A stretch of 64,000 bases of DNA from positions 2,331,501-2,395,500 of the forward strand of contig NZ_CP022985.1 of NCBI RefSeq assembly GCF_003425985.1, in the 5' to 3' direction. The notes below the pieces were generated by a model. That model was not told the origin of the DNA and searched no databases. It saw only the letters and a program-made list of their open reading frames with translations. Within the stretch, counting starts at the first letter, position 1, and each line of letters begins with the position of its first letter. The translations under genes were made by a program, and so were the position numbers. Origin of the DNA: Mariniflexile sp. TRM1-10. GTDB lineage: Bacteria; Bacteroidota; Bacteroidia; Flavobacteriales; Flavobacteriaceae. This document shows, piece by piece, positions 1-7,683 of the stretch.

Positions 1-1
1 A

Positions 2-76
2 GGACGAGGCACAACATTTAGCATACAAATCCATTTCAATAATTCATCCCCATCAACAAACGAATTTAAATACTAA
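2..76 (+). CDS. C-terminal end of a probable sensor histidine kinase (partial, left edge)
   Basis: An open frame enters from the left edge and ends at a TAA at 74-76. The 24 visible residues begin GRGTTFSIQIHF, which resembles the last strand of the HATPase_c domain of sensor kinases (G-x-GTTF-x-I-x-x-P-like). Everything upstream lies outside the window, so partner and signal are unknown. It converges on the VOC gene. The call rests on one short motif and could be a chance frame. Confidence 0.42.
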   Translation, partial: GRGTTFSIQIHFNNSSPSTNEFKY

Positions 77-135
77 AAGCTTAAAAGCTAGCAAAACTAT
101 AAGCTAAATTTGTCCGTTCGAGTAAAATTCTTTTT

Positions 136-591
136 TCAAGAATTATTACCGAGTTCTTCCGCTAGCCCGATAAGGATGCCTTCGATTCCGCGGATATAGC
201 ATAACCGATACACGTTTTCATACTGAACCACTTCGCCAACAAGTTGAGCGCCATGCTTACTAAGCCTTGAGAGTACCTCATCAAGATCGTCTACGGTAAA
301 CATAACGCGTAGGTAGCCGAGAGCGTTCACAGGTGCCATGCGGTGATCTGAGATGGTAGGCGGCGTGAGAAACCGTGAAATCTCGAGTCGGCTATGGCCA
401 TCCGGTGTAACCATCATAGCGATCTCTACGTTCTGAGAGCCGAGTCCCGTAACGCGACCAGCCCATTCGTCTTCAACCATGGCTCGCCCTTCGAGCTTCA
501 AGCCTAGCTCAGTAAAAAAAGAGATGGCGTCATCGAGGGATTCTACAACAATGCCTACATTGTGCATTGTGGGTAAATTATTTTTTGTCAT
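136..591 (-). CDS. VOC (glyoxalase/bleomycin-resistance) family protein
   Basis: This 151-residue protein fits a single vicinal-oxygen-chelate unit of two beta-alpha-beta-beta-beta modules. Module one starts near residue 10 with HNVGIVVESLDDAISFF and includes RLEISRF near residue 70; module two starts near residue 92 with YLRVMFTVDDLDEVL and ends GILIGLAEEL. His10, the Glu of RLEIS and a Glu near the C-terminus are in the usual metal-ligand places, while the second-module His position is Arg. VOC proteins include glyoxalases, dioxygenases and antibiotic-binding proteins; the substrate cannot be told from sequence. The gene stands alone. By eye it is clearly richer in G+C (ccg, gcg, gag codons) than its AT-rich neighbours, which suggests recent acquisition. 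Confidence 0.8.
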   Translation of the reverse strand: MTKNNLPTMHNVGIVVESLDDAISFFTELGLKLEGRAMVEDEWAGRVTGLGSQNVEIAMMVTPDGHSRLEISRFLTPPTISDHRMAPVNALGYLRVMFTVDDLDEVLSRLSKHGAQLVGEVVQYENVYRLCYIRGIEGILIGLAEELGNNS

Positions 592-837
592 AGTTTTATC
601 TTTTTATGAATAAAAAATTATGATTACGATATAAAGCTTTACCAGTTAAGTTGCGTATAAAGATTTGGATATGAGTTCGTTTCAATGTTCCGATACAGGA
701 ACAAGTTAAGCACATACAAGCGAAGTTATCATTTTTTACATTTAGAATCAAGTTAAATGTTTATGCCTAATTCCAAAAATAATGAACCGTTCATCGATTT
801 TTTGACTAAGACTTCAAGGGGTTTTGTTCGAGTCTTG

Positions 838-917
838 TTCGACATTCCTTCGAGGATTCTTCGTGAAACCCCTTATTTTACGAAGAAACCCCGAACAATC
901 CTCGAAGGAATGTCGAA
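838..917. repeat. Long inverted repeat (21-bp perfect arms) in a gene-poor gap
   Basis: The arms TTCGACATTCCTTCGAGGAT(T) at 838-858 and their exact reverse complement at 897-917 enclose a second stem (CTTCGTGAAA with TTTTACGAAG). RNA from either strand would fold into a long hairpin. There is no T-run right after the outer stem, so it is not a canonical terminator. It is the only structure I see in the gap between the VOC gene (start at 591) and the end of the GH28 gene at 988. A short frame through it (757-1050) looks spurious. Confidence 0.75.
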
Positions 918-987
918 GGAAGCCCTTATTAGGGCTGTTGATTCAAATTTTAACAGCTATTTTTGTGAAGATTATTTTTCGTGCTAT

Positions 988-2538
988 TTACAAATCGCTA
1001 TCGCTAAAATGAATGCCTTTGGTTTCAATAGTTTCATTAGGTGTGGTTAATGCGCTCTGTTTTATGTCTAAAACAAGGTTGTCAAAGCTGATAGTGTCGC
1101 CACCAAGTATATCGACCACCGAATCTGGCGTTTTGATATTCGTGTTTTTAATACTTACGTTTTTAGCATCATTTATTATGATGAGATTGCTGCAGTTGGC
1201 ATCCACATTATCAATAGTTAAGTTGGTTAATGGCGATTCGGGTATGCCGTAAATTTTTAAAAAGTGTGTGCCATTTTCAATAATAATATTGGAAATGTGT
1301 ATGTTTCGGTAAAAAGGCGTTAGGGCATTTACGTCTCTTATAGGAAGTCTGTCTGCCAATTCACCCACATAAGCTCGTGTGCCTAGCATGTCCCATTTTA
1401 TACAAGTGGCTTCAAGGTTCATGCGTATTCTGTTGTAATACAGGTTTTCGCCACCACCACCTCTGGGTCGGCGTGTTTTAAACCGAATACCAACACCTGT
1501 GCCATCAAACACACAATCGTGGACGTATAAATTTCTAATAACACCTGCAGTTTCACTTCCGCAGGTAATGCCACCATGGCCTTTAAGCGCTAAACAATGT
1601 CTAACCACGACATTTTCGGTGGCTCTGTTAACGTTTAATCCGTCTTCACCACGACCAGATTTCATGGTAAAGGCATCATCGCCTGTACTTAGTGTGCAGT
1701 ACTCAATAAGCACGTTTTTTGAAGATTCAATATCGATACCATCACCTCGGGGAATGCCCACCGAGTTTACCGAAACACCTCTTATGATGACATTGTCGCA
1801 ATACACGGGAACAATATTCCAAAAAGCGGTATTTTCTAATGAAATGCCTTCAATATAAACCTTTTTGCAGTTAACGGGCGAAATGAATTTTGGAGGAAAG
1901 ATCCAGTCTTCCTTCGAGCCATCATGAATACGCGCTTCGGCAGGTTTGGTTAAATCTACAAGCGTTTCAATAGGCGTGTGGTACGAGCGTTCTTTTATTT
2001 CGCCACCATAAGGGCCAACGAGTTTGCCTTTACCTGTAATGGCAATATTTTCTTGATTGTTGGCGTAAATACATGCGGCTAGCGACATCACTTCCATGCT
2101 TTCAACACGTGTAAAAACAGCAGGTTGGTAATCTTTTACATGGGTACTAAATTGTATTACGGCACCTTCTTCAATATGCAGGTTTACATTGCTTTTTAAT
2201 GAAATACGCCCAGTGTTCCAAACACCTTTTGGAATGATTACTTTCCCACCCCCTAAACTGCTGAGTTCGGTAATGGCGGTTTCAACAATAGCCGTAATAT
2301 CATTTGAGTTTTGGCTAATGCGTTCTTTTATATTGATGGTTCTATCGGGAAATGTAGGTTTTTCAAATAGGGGCATATCAAACGGTGCCTCAACTGGTGC
2401 AATAGTGTCTGGTAAAACCAAATGCCCGACTTGTTCTTTGGTAGGGATGGTTGTTAGTTTGCTATAATCAACTCCTAAGTTGGTCTCCGTTTTACAACTA
2501 ATTAATATTAGAAATACAATGGCTAAAAATGGTCTCAT
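988..2538 (-). CDS. GH28 family polygalacturonase-like lipoprotein
   Basis: The 516-residue protein starts with a lipoprotein signal peptide (lipobox LISC, Cys15), so it is probably anchored in an outer or periplasmic membrane leaflet. The rest is a parallel beta-helix with the GH28 active-site series in order: RGDGIDIESS, GDDAFTMKSG (paired Asp), GHGGITCGSE (the GHG motif) and IRFKTRRPRGG (the R-x-K motif). GH28 enzymes hydrolyse galacturonan or rhamnogalacturonan by inversion; exo or endo action and exact substrate cannot be assigned. The first Asp motif is GDGID rather than the commoner NTDGID. No pectin transporter or lyase is adjacent, so the gene may be an orphan or the edge of a locus. 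Its 3' end lies about 70 bases from the inverted repeat. Confidence 0.88.
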   Translation of the reverse strand: MRPFLAIVFLILISCKTETNLGVDYSKLTTIPTKEQVGHLVLPDTIAPVEAPFDMPLFEKPTFPDRTINIKERISQNSNDITAIVETAITELSSLGGGKVIIPKGVWNTGRISLKSNVNLHIEEGAVIQFSTHVKDYQPAVFTRVESMEVMSLAACIYANNQENIAITGKGKLVGPYGGEIKERSYHTPIETLVDLTKPAEARIHDGSKEDWIFPPKFISPVNCKKVYIEGISLENTAFWNIVPVYCDNVIIRGVSVNSVGIPRGDGIDIESSKNVLIEYCTLSTGDDAFTMKSGRGEDGLNVNRATENVVVRHCLALKGHGGITCGSETAGVIRNLYVHDCVFDGTGVGIRFKTRRPRGGGGENLYYNRIRMNLEATCIKWDMLGTRAYVGELADRLPIRDVNALTPFYRNIHISNIIIENGTHFLKIYGIPESPLTNLTIDNVDANCSNLIIINDAKNVSIKNTNIKTPDSVVDILGGDTISFDNLVLDIKQSALTTPNETIETKGIHFSDSDL

Positions 2539-2646
2539 TTAGAATTTTAGTTTTAGCTTATAAAGCTAGTTTTCTGAGTTGAAGAAAGCTGTTTGTTTTG
2601 TTCAATGGTTTATTCTATAAAATCTTTTTTTTAGAAAAACTAAACT

Positions 2647-3306
2647 TTAAAACAGGTTGTATAACGTAGTAACAATACGTCCTTTGTTGTTTTCTAGTAT
2701 ATGCTCATTTAAAATAGTTTCTTCTTTAATTTTTAAACGGAAAGGTGCTTCAAGTAAATTTACGCCGCTATTTTGTTTTAATCGAATGCCTTGTCCGAAA
2801 ATAATATTTTTGTTTGGGGTAAAGTTTCCAAAAGGCACATGTTCAGTTAAAATAATGTATTTATAAATTTCTAATTTTTTAACAACGTTTTGTATTTCTA
2901 TGTTAGATAAATGCTGCAAAACTTGGCGTAATATAATGAAGTCTGCATATGGAAGTTCATCTTTTGCAATATCCAAACAATGAAATTCTAAGTTGGCTTC
3001 TTTAAAGATGTTTTTGTTTCTGTCAATCAGGCTTTCAACAATATCAATAGCGTAATATTTTTTAGTGTATTTGGTAAGGTGTTTTCCGATGTTAAAATCG
3101 CCACAACCTAAATCGCAAACAATTAAAGATTTGTTATTAGCTTCTAAAAAAGTAATTAAAACATCTAAATAGGGTTTTGTTATTTCGAAGTTATGAGAGC
3201 CACTTCCAGAATAAAAATCGAAGTCTTTTCCACCCCAAAGTTTCATGTCATAAATTTGGGTCATTACGTCTTTAGTAGGCCAAGGTTGTTTTGGTTTTTT
3301 GTCCAC
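2647..3306 (-). CDS. Class I SAM-dependent methyltransferase
   Basis: This 219-residue protein has the class I methyltransferase nucleotide-binding motif VCDLGCGDFNIGKHL (motif I, residues about 62-76), the acidic post-beta2 region YYAIDIVESLID, and a later HCLDIAKDELPYADFIILRQVLQHL. The N-terminus has a WGGKDFDFYSGSGSHN segment. The target molecule is unknown. The start is GTG at 3306, two bases after the TAG of the upstream trmH-like gene; the bases TAGAGGTG link stop and start, so translation is probably coupled and the pair co-transcribed. An internal ATG at 3264 would remove the first 14 residues and is less likely. Confidence 0.8.
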   Translation of the reverse strand: MDKKPKQPWPTKDVMTQIYDMKLWGGKDFDFYSGSGSHNFEITKPYLDVLITFLEANNKSLIVCDLGCGDFNIGKHLTKYTKKYYAIDIVESLIDRNKNIFKEANLEFHCLDIAKDELPYADFIILRQVLQHLSNIEIQNVVKKLEIYKYIILTEHVPFGNFTPNKNIIFGQGIRLKQNSGVNLLEAPFRLKIKEETILNEHILENNKGRIVTTLYNLF

Positions 3307-3308
3307 CT

Positions 3309-3842
3309 CTAGTTTTTGGAAATTTTACTAAACAAATCCCAAACAACCACTCCAACACTCACCGAAATATTCAACGAATGTTTGGTGCCGTATTGCGGAA
3401 TTTCAATCACCAAATCGCTAGCACTCACCACCTCTTGGGCAACTCCTTTTACTTCATTGCCAAAAACCAAGGCGTATGTTGTCTGTGGATTGGGTGTGAA
3501 GTCGTTTAACATGGTGGCGTTTTCTGCCTGTTCGATGGAACAGATTTTTACGCCTTCAGTTTTTAATTTTTCAACCAATGCTTTTGTGCTTTCAACATAT
3601 TCCCAAGCAACGGTTTCGGTACTTCCCAAGGCGGTTTTATGAATGTCTTTATGTGGTGGTGTGGCGGTGATGCCGCACAAATAAATTTTTTCGATTAAAA
3701 ATGCATCGCTGGTACGGAATACCGAGCCAATATTATTTAGGCTTCTTATATTATCGAGAATGATGATGAGCGGTGTTTTGGTAACCTGCTTAAAGTCGTT
3801 GACGCTCAATCGGTCTAATTCGCTGTTTTTTAGTTTTCGCAT
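3309..3842 (-). CDS. TrmH/SpoU family RNA 2'-O-methyltransferase
   Basis: The 177-residue protein has the three SPOUT signature motifs of the TrmH group: motif 1 near residues 25-50 (IILDNIRSLNNIGSVFRTSD), motif 2 (LVFGNEVKGV, about 127-136) and motif 3 (IEIPQYGTKHSLNISVSVGV, about 147-166), which form the knotted SAM site. The Asn and Arg of motif 1 and the SLN of motif 3 are the usual functional residues. The family methylates ribose 2'-OH in tRNA or rRNA; the short length without an N-terminal extension fits a tRNA methyltransferase-like protein, but the target base cannot be read. It is followed directly by the class I methyltransferase. Its ATG is at 3842, with a small hairpin repeat just upstream. 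Confidence 0.9.
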   Translation of the reverse strand: MRKLKNSELDRLSVNDFKQVTKTPLIIILDNIRSLNNIGSVFRTSDAFLIEKIYLCGITATPPHKDIHKTALGSTETVAWEYVESTKALVEKLKTEGVKICSIEQAENATMLNDFTPNPQTTYALVFGNEVKGVAQEVVSASDLVIEIPQYGTKHSLNISVSVGVVVWDLFSKISKN

Positions 3843-3860
3843 AAAAAAGTTCTTTTTATC

Positions 3861-3880
3861 ATTCCCGCGAAGGCGGGAAT
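3861..3880. repeat. Short G+C-rich palindromic repeat
   Basis: ATTCCCGC (3861-3868), a GAAG tetraloop and GCGGGAAT (3873-3880) form a perfect 8-bp hairpin that stands out in AT-rich intergenic DNA. This type of sequence occurs as a dispersed intergenic palindrome in many bacteria. It lies about 20 bases before the trmH-like start. Confidence 0.7.
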
Positions 3881-3901
3881 CCCATCTTTAAATGTTTTTC
3901 T

Positions 3902-4034
3902 GCCACGAATACACAAATATTTATCATTAATTATCGATAAAAACCTATTTGTTTCCTTGAGGGTTCTATCGTTCTATCATCTTACAACACATACTGAATT
4001 AATAAAACCAAAATAATATTCATGTATCCGTGGC
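3902..4034. repeat. Widely spaced inverted repeat between trmH-like gene and mutS
   Basis: GCCACGAATAC (3902-3912) is matched by GTATCCGTGGC (4024-4034), an 11-bp inverted repeat with one mismatch spanning 133 bases. It could be a decayed MITE-like unit or a chance match. The rest of the gap is AT-rich and should contain the mutS promoter, which I could not pin down. Confidence 0.35.
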
Positions 4035-4159
4035 TATCCTAACATCAATAAATTGTTAATAATTGTAAATAACTTCTATTAGTTCAATTTCAAAAAAAAT
4101 CAAAATAATGCTACATTAGCAATCTTGCATTTTTAGCAAAAATAACATTAAAAAACCAC

Positions 4160-6769
4160 TTGACCTTGGCAAAAAAAGAAACCCCGTTAATGAAACAATA
4201 CAATGCTATCAAAGCAAAGTACCCTGATGCTTTACTGTTGTTTCGTGTGGGCGATTTTTACGAAACCTTTGGGGAAGACGCTGTTAAGGCAGCTGGTATT
4301 TTGGGCATTATTTTAACCAAGCGTGGTGCTGGTAGCGAGAGTGAAATTGAATTGGCGGGTTTTCCGCACCATTCTATAAACACCTATTTGCCAAAACTGG
4401 TTAAAGCAGGTGAGCGTGTTGCTATTTGCGACCAATTGGAAGACCCGAAACAAACAAAAACCATTGTAAAACGTGGGGTTACCGAATTGGTGACGCCTGG
4501 AGTGGCATTTAATGATGAGGTGTTGGTATCAAAATCCAATAACTTTTTATGTTCGGTTTATTTTGATAAAAAACATATAGGTATTTCATTTTTAGATATT
4601 TCTACAGGCGAGTTTTTAACATCGCAAGGGAATGCCGAATATATTGATAAGTTACTGCAGAATTTCAACCCGAGTGAGGTGTTGGTTTCCAAACAAAAAC
4701 GAACACTTTTTAACGACACCTTTGGGAAAGATTTCCATACGTTCTATATGGAAGATTGGGTATATCAAACCGATTATGCCTACGAAACGCTTATAAAACA
4801 TTTCAACACAAAAACGCTTAAAGGCTTTGGTATTGAGGATTTGTATGAGGGTATTATTGCATCGGGGGCCATTCTTCATTATTTAGGGGAAACGCAGCAT
4901 AATAAACTTCAGCATATAACCTCAATATCTAGAATTTCTGAAGAAGCTTATGTGTGGATGGATAAATTCACCATTAGGAATTTAGAACTTTATAATTCTA
5001 CCAATAATAATGCGGTAACGCTATTAAATATTATCGATAGAACCATATCGCCTATGGGTGGACGCTTGCTAAAACGTTGGCTGGCATTGCCTCTAAAAAG
5101 TATCGATAAAGTAAAGCAGCGCCATGAAGTAGTTCACTTTTTAACGAAAGAAAATAGTACGCTTCAAAAAGTCCAGAATCATATCAAACATATTGGTGAT
5201 TTGGAACGGCTGATTTCTAAAGTAGCGACGGCTAAGGTGAATCCACGTGAGGTGATTCAGCTTAAAAACTCGTTGGAAGCTATTGTGCCGATAAAGTCTT
5301 TGGCGAGTCATTGTGATAATGAATCCTTAAAAATTATTGGCGATACGCTTCAAGGTTGTGATGAGCTAAGGGCGAAAATTAAAGAAATGCTTAATGAGGA
5401 TGCACCTGTTAATGCGTTAAAAGGACATACCATTGCAGCGGGGTTTTCTTCAGAATTGGATGAATTAAGAGGCTTGTCAAAATCCGGAAAAGAGTATCTA
5501 GATAAGATGCTACAACGGGAAAGCGAACGCACGGGCATCACCTCTTTAAAAATAGATTCCAATAATGTATTTGGCTATTATATTGAAGTACGCAATACAC
5601 ATAAAGATAAAGTGCCGGAAAGCTGGATACGAAAGCAGACACTGGTTAATGCAGAACGCTATATTACCGAAGAGCTTAAAGAATACGAAACTAAAATTCT
5701 AGGCGCCGAAGATAAAATATTGGCGATAGAGCAGCAGTTATTTGCAGAATTGGTTACTTGGATGAACCAATACATAAAACCAGTACAACAAAATGCCTAT
5801 TTAATTGGACAGTTAGATTGTTTGTGCGGATTTGCCCAGTTGGCGACAGATAATAATTATGTGTATCCCGTTATTGATGAATCACACGATTTAGAAATTA
5901 AAGACGGACGCCATCCCGTCATAGAGAAACAATTACCTATTGGCGAAGCGTACATAGCCAATGATGTATTTTTAGATAGAACCAATCAGCAAATCATCAT
6001 GATTACGGGACCAAATATGTCTGGTAAATCGGCTATATTACGTCAAACCGCCCTTATTGTGTTGTTGGCTCAAATGGGAAGTTTTGTACCGGCAAGAGCA
6101 GCTAGAATCGGTTTGGTTGATAAAATTTTTACCAGAGTAGGAGCCAGTGATAATATTTCGATGGGCGAATCGACTTTTATGGTGGAAATGAATGAAACCG
6201 CTTCTATTTTGAATAATATTTCCGATAGAAGTTTGGTGTTGCTTGATGAAATTGGCCGTGGCACCAGTACCTATGATGGTATTTCCATTGCGTGGGCCAT
6301 TAGCGAGTATTTACACGAGCATCCGGCAAAACCAAAAACATTGTTTGCTACCCATTACCACGAACTTAATGAAATGACCGAAACGTTTGGCCGTATTAAA
6401 AACTATAATGTTTCGGTAAAAGAACTGAAAGATAATGTGCTTTTTATTAGAAAATTGGTTGAAGGTGGCAGTGCGCATAGTTTTGGTATCCATGTTGCAA
6501 AAATGGCAGGCATGCCACAGCAAGTTTTGCATCGTGCCTATGCCATTTTGAAGAAATTAGAGAAATCGCATTCCAGTGAAGAACTTACCGATAAGGTAAA
6601 AACACTCACTGATGACATGCAGCTAAGCTTTTTTAACTTAGACGATCCGTTGCTGGAAAACATAAAAGACGAGATATTGCATATTGATATTGATACACTT
6701 ACGCCTGTTGAAGCTTTAATGAAGCTAAACGAAATTAAACGTATGTTGGTAAAGAAAAAACGAGCTTAA
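4160..6769 (+). CDS. mutS: DNA mismatch repair protein MutS
   Basis: The 869-residue protein has full MutS architecture. The N-terminal mismatch-recognition domain includes [12 protein letters not shown], with the Phe-x-Glu wedge that stacks on the mismatched base. Connector, lever and clamp domains follow. The ABC-type ATPase has Walker A GPNMSGKS near residue 617, Walker [17 protein letters not shown], and the HYHEL segment after it. It binds mismatches as a dimer and recruits MutL. There is no ATG at a suitable place: the frame opens with TTG at 4160 (then Thr-Leu-Ala-Lys-Lys) and another TTG at 4166 gives an N-terminus [12 protein letters not shown], which I find equally plausible. A MITE-like element starts on the last base of its TAA stop. 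Confidence 0.97.
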   Translation: MTLAKKETPLMKQYNAIKAKYPDALLLFRVGDFYETFGEDAVKAAGILGIILTKRGAGSESEIELAGFPHHSINTYLPKLVKAGERVAICDQLEDPKQTKTIVKRGVTELVTPGVAFNDEVLVSKSNNFLCSVYFDKKHIGISFLDISTGEFLTSQGNAEYIDKLLQNFNPSEVLVSKQKRTLFNDTFGKDFHTFYMEDWVYQTDYAYETLIKHFNTKTLKGFGIEDLYEGIIASGAILHYLGETQHNKLQHITSISRISEEAYVWMDKFTIRNLELYNSTNNNAVTLLNIIDRTISPMGGRLLKRWLALPLKSIDKVKQRHEVVHFLTKENSTLQKVQNHIKHIGDLERLISKVATAKVNPREVIQLKNSLEAIVPIKSLASHCDNESLKIIGDTLQGCDELRAKIKEMLNEDAPVNALKGHTIAAGFSSELDELRGLSKSGKEYLDKMLQRESERTGITSLKIDSNNVFGYYIEVRNTHKDKVPESWIRKQTLVNAERYITEELKEYETKILGAEDKILAIEQQLFAELVTWMNQYIKPVQQNAYLIGQLDCLCGFAQLATDNNYVYPVIDESHDLEIKDGRHPVIEKQLPIGEAYIANDVFLDRTNQQIIMITGPNMSGKSAILRQTALIVLLAQMGSFVPARAARIGLVDKIFTRVGASDNISMGESTFMVEMNETASILNNISDRSLVLLDEIGRGTSTYDGISIAWAISEYLHEHPAKPKTLFATHYHELNEMTETFGRIKNYNVSVKELKDNVLFIRKLVEGGSAHSFGIHVAKMAGMPQQVLHRAYAILKKLEKSHSSEELTDKVKTLTDDMQLSFFNLDDPLLENIKDEILHIDIDTLTPVEALMKLNEIKRMLVKKKRA

Positions 6770-6930
6770 GAGCCTGTTTAAATTTATATCAATTGTTTTT
6801 CTATGCCCCTTTTTGCGCCTAATTTCGCTGAAACCTCATCAAATGGTCCTGCCATTATCTTCGATTTCGCCTCATTTTGCATCAAAAATGACCTATAGAT
6901 GATCCAATCATACAAATTTAAACAGGCTCT
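6769..6930. mobile_element. MITE-like element copy A, abutting the mutS stop codon
   Basis: A 162-bp segment is bounded by perfect 17-bp terminal inverted repeats: AGAGCCTGTTTAAATTT at 6769-6785 and its reverse complement at 6914-6930. It has no meaningful open frame. A second element with closely related ends (AGAGACTGTTTAAATTTT) and the same length lies at 15862-16023. Flanks have TAA on the left and TAAA on the right in both copies, compatible with a short TA-rich target duplication. It was probably mobilised in trans by a transposase not in this window. The hairpin ends may also terminate mutS transcription. Confidence 0.75.
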
Positions 6931-6961
6931 AAAAATAATTTCATTTATTTTAATAAAAGGC

Positions 6962-6991
6962 TTTGGTTTTAGAAGAAATATTTTAAATTTG
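6962..6991 (+). promoter_or_regulatory. Predicted flavobacterial promoter for the tRNA pair
   Basis: TTTG at 6962-6965 is followed after 18 bases by TAAATTTG at 6984-6991, a full match to the Bacteroidota -33/-7 consensus (TTG ... TAnnTTTG). Transcription would start near 6998, about 30 bases before tRNA-Gly. Confidence 0.65.
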
Positions 6992-7028
6992 CATCCGCAA
7001 TAGCGATATTGCACGTTCTTAAAAAATT

Positions 7029-7100
7029 GCGAAAGTAGCTCAGGGGTAGAGCATCACCTTGCCAAGGTGAGGGTCGCGGGTTCAAATCCCGTCTTTCGCT
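7029..7100 (+). tRNA. tRNA-Gly (GCC anticodon)
   Basis: The 72-base cloverleaf has acceptor arms GCGAAAG and CTTTCGC, a D arm with AGGGGTA loop, anticodon stem TCACC/GGTGA around loop TTGCCAA (anticodon GCC), and T arm GCGGG-TTCAAAT-CCCGT. CCA is not encoded. It is co-transcribed with tRNA-Leu 54 bases downstream. Confidence 0.96.
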
Positions 7101-7154
7101 CTGAAACTTTCTTAAAATATACCAAGTAGATGTGCTTAACGCCATCGAAAGTAT

Positions 7155-7238
7155 GCTGAGGTGGTGGAATTGGTAGACACGTTGGACTTAAAATCCAATG
7201 GCCATTAGGCTGTACGGGTTCAAGTCCCGTCCTCAGTA
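7155..7238 (+). tRNA. tRNA-Leu (TAA anticodon)
   Basis: This 84-base class II tRNA has acceptor arms GCTGAGG and CCTCAGT (first pair G-U), D-loop AATTGGTAGAC, anticodon stem TTGGA/TCCAA around CTTAAAA (anticodon TAA), a long variable arm and T arm ACGGG-TTCAAGT-CCCGT. CCA is not encoded. A strong terminator follows at once. Confidence 0.96.
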
Positions 7239-7240
7239 CA

Positions 7241-7275
7241 AAGCCTTTACAAGATTTCTTGTAAAGGCTTTTTTT
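7241..7275 (+). terminator. Rho-independent terminator of the tRNA operon
   Basis: AAGCCTTTACAAG (7241-7253) pairs perfectly over 13 bp with CTTGTAAAGGCTT (7258-7270) around an ATTT loop and is followed by TTTTT. Confidence 0.92.
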
Positions 7276-7390
7276 ATTCAGGTACAACATAAGTACAACA
7301 TTTCGATCTTCAAATAACCAAATCAACGAATCAACATCAAAAAAGTTAGTCATTAGTAAATTAGCCAATAGTTTGTAGTCAACACCCAAT

Positions 7391-7422
7391 AACAATTAAA
7401 CAATTAAACGATTCAACAATTA
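7391..7422. repeat. Octanucleotide tandem repeat
   Basis: Four 8-base units run head to tail: AACAATTA, AACAATTA, AACGATTC, AACAATTA. It lies in the roughly 400-base gene-free gap between the tRNA terminator and the first regulator gene and directly abuts the structured element at 7422. Confidence 0.6.
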
Positions 7423-7473
7423 CAGTGATAATAGCTCTTTAAAGAGGCTACTGATTTGTGGTCTTGTTTTTTG
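7422..7473. repeat. Structured intergenic element, copy A (left end of fructan locus)
   Basis: The sequence starts ACAGTGATAATAGCTCTTTA, continues AAGAGGCTACTGATTTGTGG and ends in a T-rich tail. Copy B at 40539-40591 shares the first 11 bases exactly, most of the rest, and the TACTGATT block. CAGT/ACTG can pair as an outer stem. The inner stem stays pairable in both copies: C-G in A becomes T-A in B. Element, RNA or degenerate terminator cannot be decided from sequence alone. Confidence 0.5.
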
Positions 7474-7530
7474 TCATGTATTAAAACAGGCATACAAAAA
7501 TACATTTGAACATCAACGTGTCGTCATTTA

Positions 7531-7565
7531 GTCTATCGTCTATAATCTATTTTCTATTTTCTTTT
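7531..7565. repeat. Degenerate heptanucleotide tandem repeat
   Basis: Units GTCTATC, GTCTATA, ATCTATT, TTCTATT and TTCTTTT run head to tail. Read on the other strand they resemble the AATAGAC/AATAGAT heptamers at the end of the xylulokinase gene (43381-43418). Confidence 0.5.
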
Positions 7566-7683
7566 AGAGAAGTAGTCTCAAATCTTTAATCAAACACTAA
7601 TGATTTTATTTAAATGAGTTAGATATAAAAAAGATTATTTTTGATAAAACGAACATTGATTTTTAATTATATTTTTTAATAAA

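Noticed and set aside
757..1050. 97-codon frame after the VOC gene
   Set aside because: It runs through the 21-bp inverted repeat and into the end of the GH28 gene on the other strand; the protein has no recognisable domain.
3861..3880. Possible CRISPR or terminator signal
   Set aside because: A single short hairpin with no regular spacing and no T-run; better described as a dispersed palindromic repeat.
6784..7014. Reverse-strand frame downstream of mutS
   Set aside because: It lies inside the MITE-like element and the tRNA promoter; no function or conserved motif is visible.
7054..7395. 113-codon reverse frame
   Set aside because: It covers both tRNA genes and their terminator; such frames opposite tRNAs are artefacts.
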